Source of the DNA: Hyphomicrobiales bacterium
GTDB taxonomy: Bacteria > Pseudomonadota > Alphaproteobacteria > Rhizobiales > Xanthobacteraceae
Assembly: GCA_009377695.1 (NCBI GenBank)
Contig: WHTP01000066.1
Location: 1-33,063, forward strand
Length of the DNA: 33,063 nt
Reading direction: 5' to 3'
In this document: one piece after another, positions 33,001 to 33,063 of the stretch
Layout of the letters: each line of letters opens with the position of its first letter
How positions within the stretch are numbered: the stretch's first letter is position 1
Notes under the pieces: model-generated
Database searches by the model: none
Seen by the model: the letters and a program-made list of their open reading frames with translations, nothing else
Told to the model about the DNA's origin: nothing
Program-made: the position numbers and the translations under genes

Positions 33001-33063
33001 TGGCGAGTTTGCGAGATCGGCGTGTAGTGTAGACCTACTATCTTTCGGCCTTGGGGCGACGCA

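Overview
The window is GC-rich chromosomal DNA of an alphaproteobacterium, most likely a Hyphomicrobiales member of the Bradyrhizobium/Rhodopseudomonas/Xanthobacteraceae kind. The reasons are the 2-oxoglutarate dehydrogenase / succinyl-CoA synthetase / malate dehydrogenase cluster, the 22-kDa-type outer-membrane barrel proteins, orphan Bug/TctC binding proteins, a DUF2794 gene, and intergenic palindromic repeats of the sort I remember as common in those genomes. No rRNA, tRNA, CRISPR array, phage or insertion sequence was seen. The taxon is inferred from gene content, not from a marker search.

Layout. 1-1064: the start of a VOC/glyoxalase gene (minus, cut by the window edge) diverges from a GntR/FCD regulator gene that carries a frameshift; two CACAAA/TTTTGTG palindromes lie between them. 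1247-4539: divergent priA and xerC. 4557-17922: the minus-strand TCA block, read as mdh, sucC, sucD, two tandem outer-membrane protein genes, sucA, sucB, lpdA and an SDR. A plus-strand serine hydrolase sits between sucB and lpdA. 18238-20178: two tandem Bug/TctC periplasmic binding proteins without membrane partners. 20340-22133: zapE and thpR (minus). 22338-26384: tesA (minus) head to head with ybbA-ybbP (plus), the same arrangement as in E. coli. 26697-28211: a Bax-inhibitor-1 membrane protein with a clear terminator, then a GNAT acetyltransferase. 28216-28593: DUF2794 (minus), followed by a gene-poor stretch ending in a strong plus-strand terminator with no plus-strand gene before it. 28983-32245: a minus-strand operon read as Gfo/Idh oxidoreductase, creatininase-family hydrolase, cupin, D-2-hydroxyacid dehydrogenase. 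32338 to the end: a DUF1698-like methyltransferase whose N-terminal part is abnormal.

How the genes work together. mdh, sucCD and sucAB-lpdA supply consecutive TCA steps from 2-oxoglutarate to succinate, plus malate oxidation; lpdA is the shared E3. The duplicated omp genes interrupt this block as self-contained units, each with its own upstream element and terminator. The last operon looks like a small catabolic pathway for an unidentified polyol, sugar acid or cyclitol-type substrate.

The parts least explained by known genes are: a pair of 86-90 bp dispersed inverted-repeat elements (18058-18143 and 22221-22310), a candidate small RNA ending at 28946, the conserved palindrome upstream of both omp genes, and the Gfo/Idh-creatininase-cupin-dehydrogenase operon.
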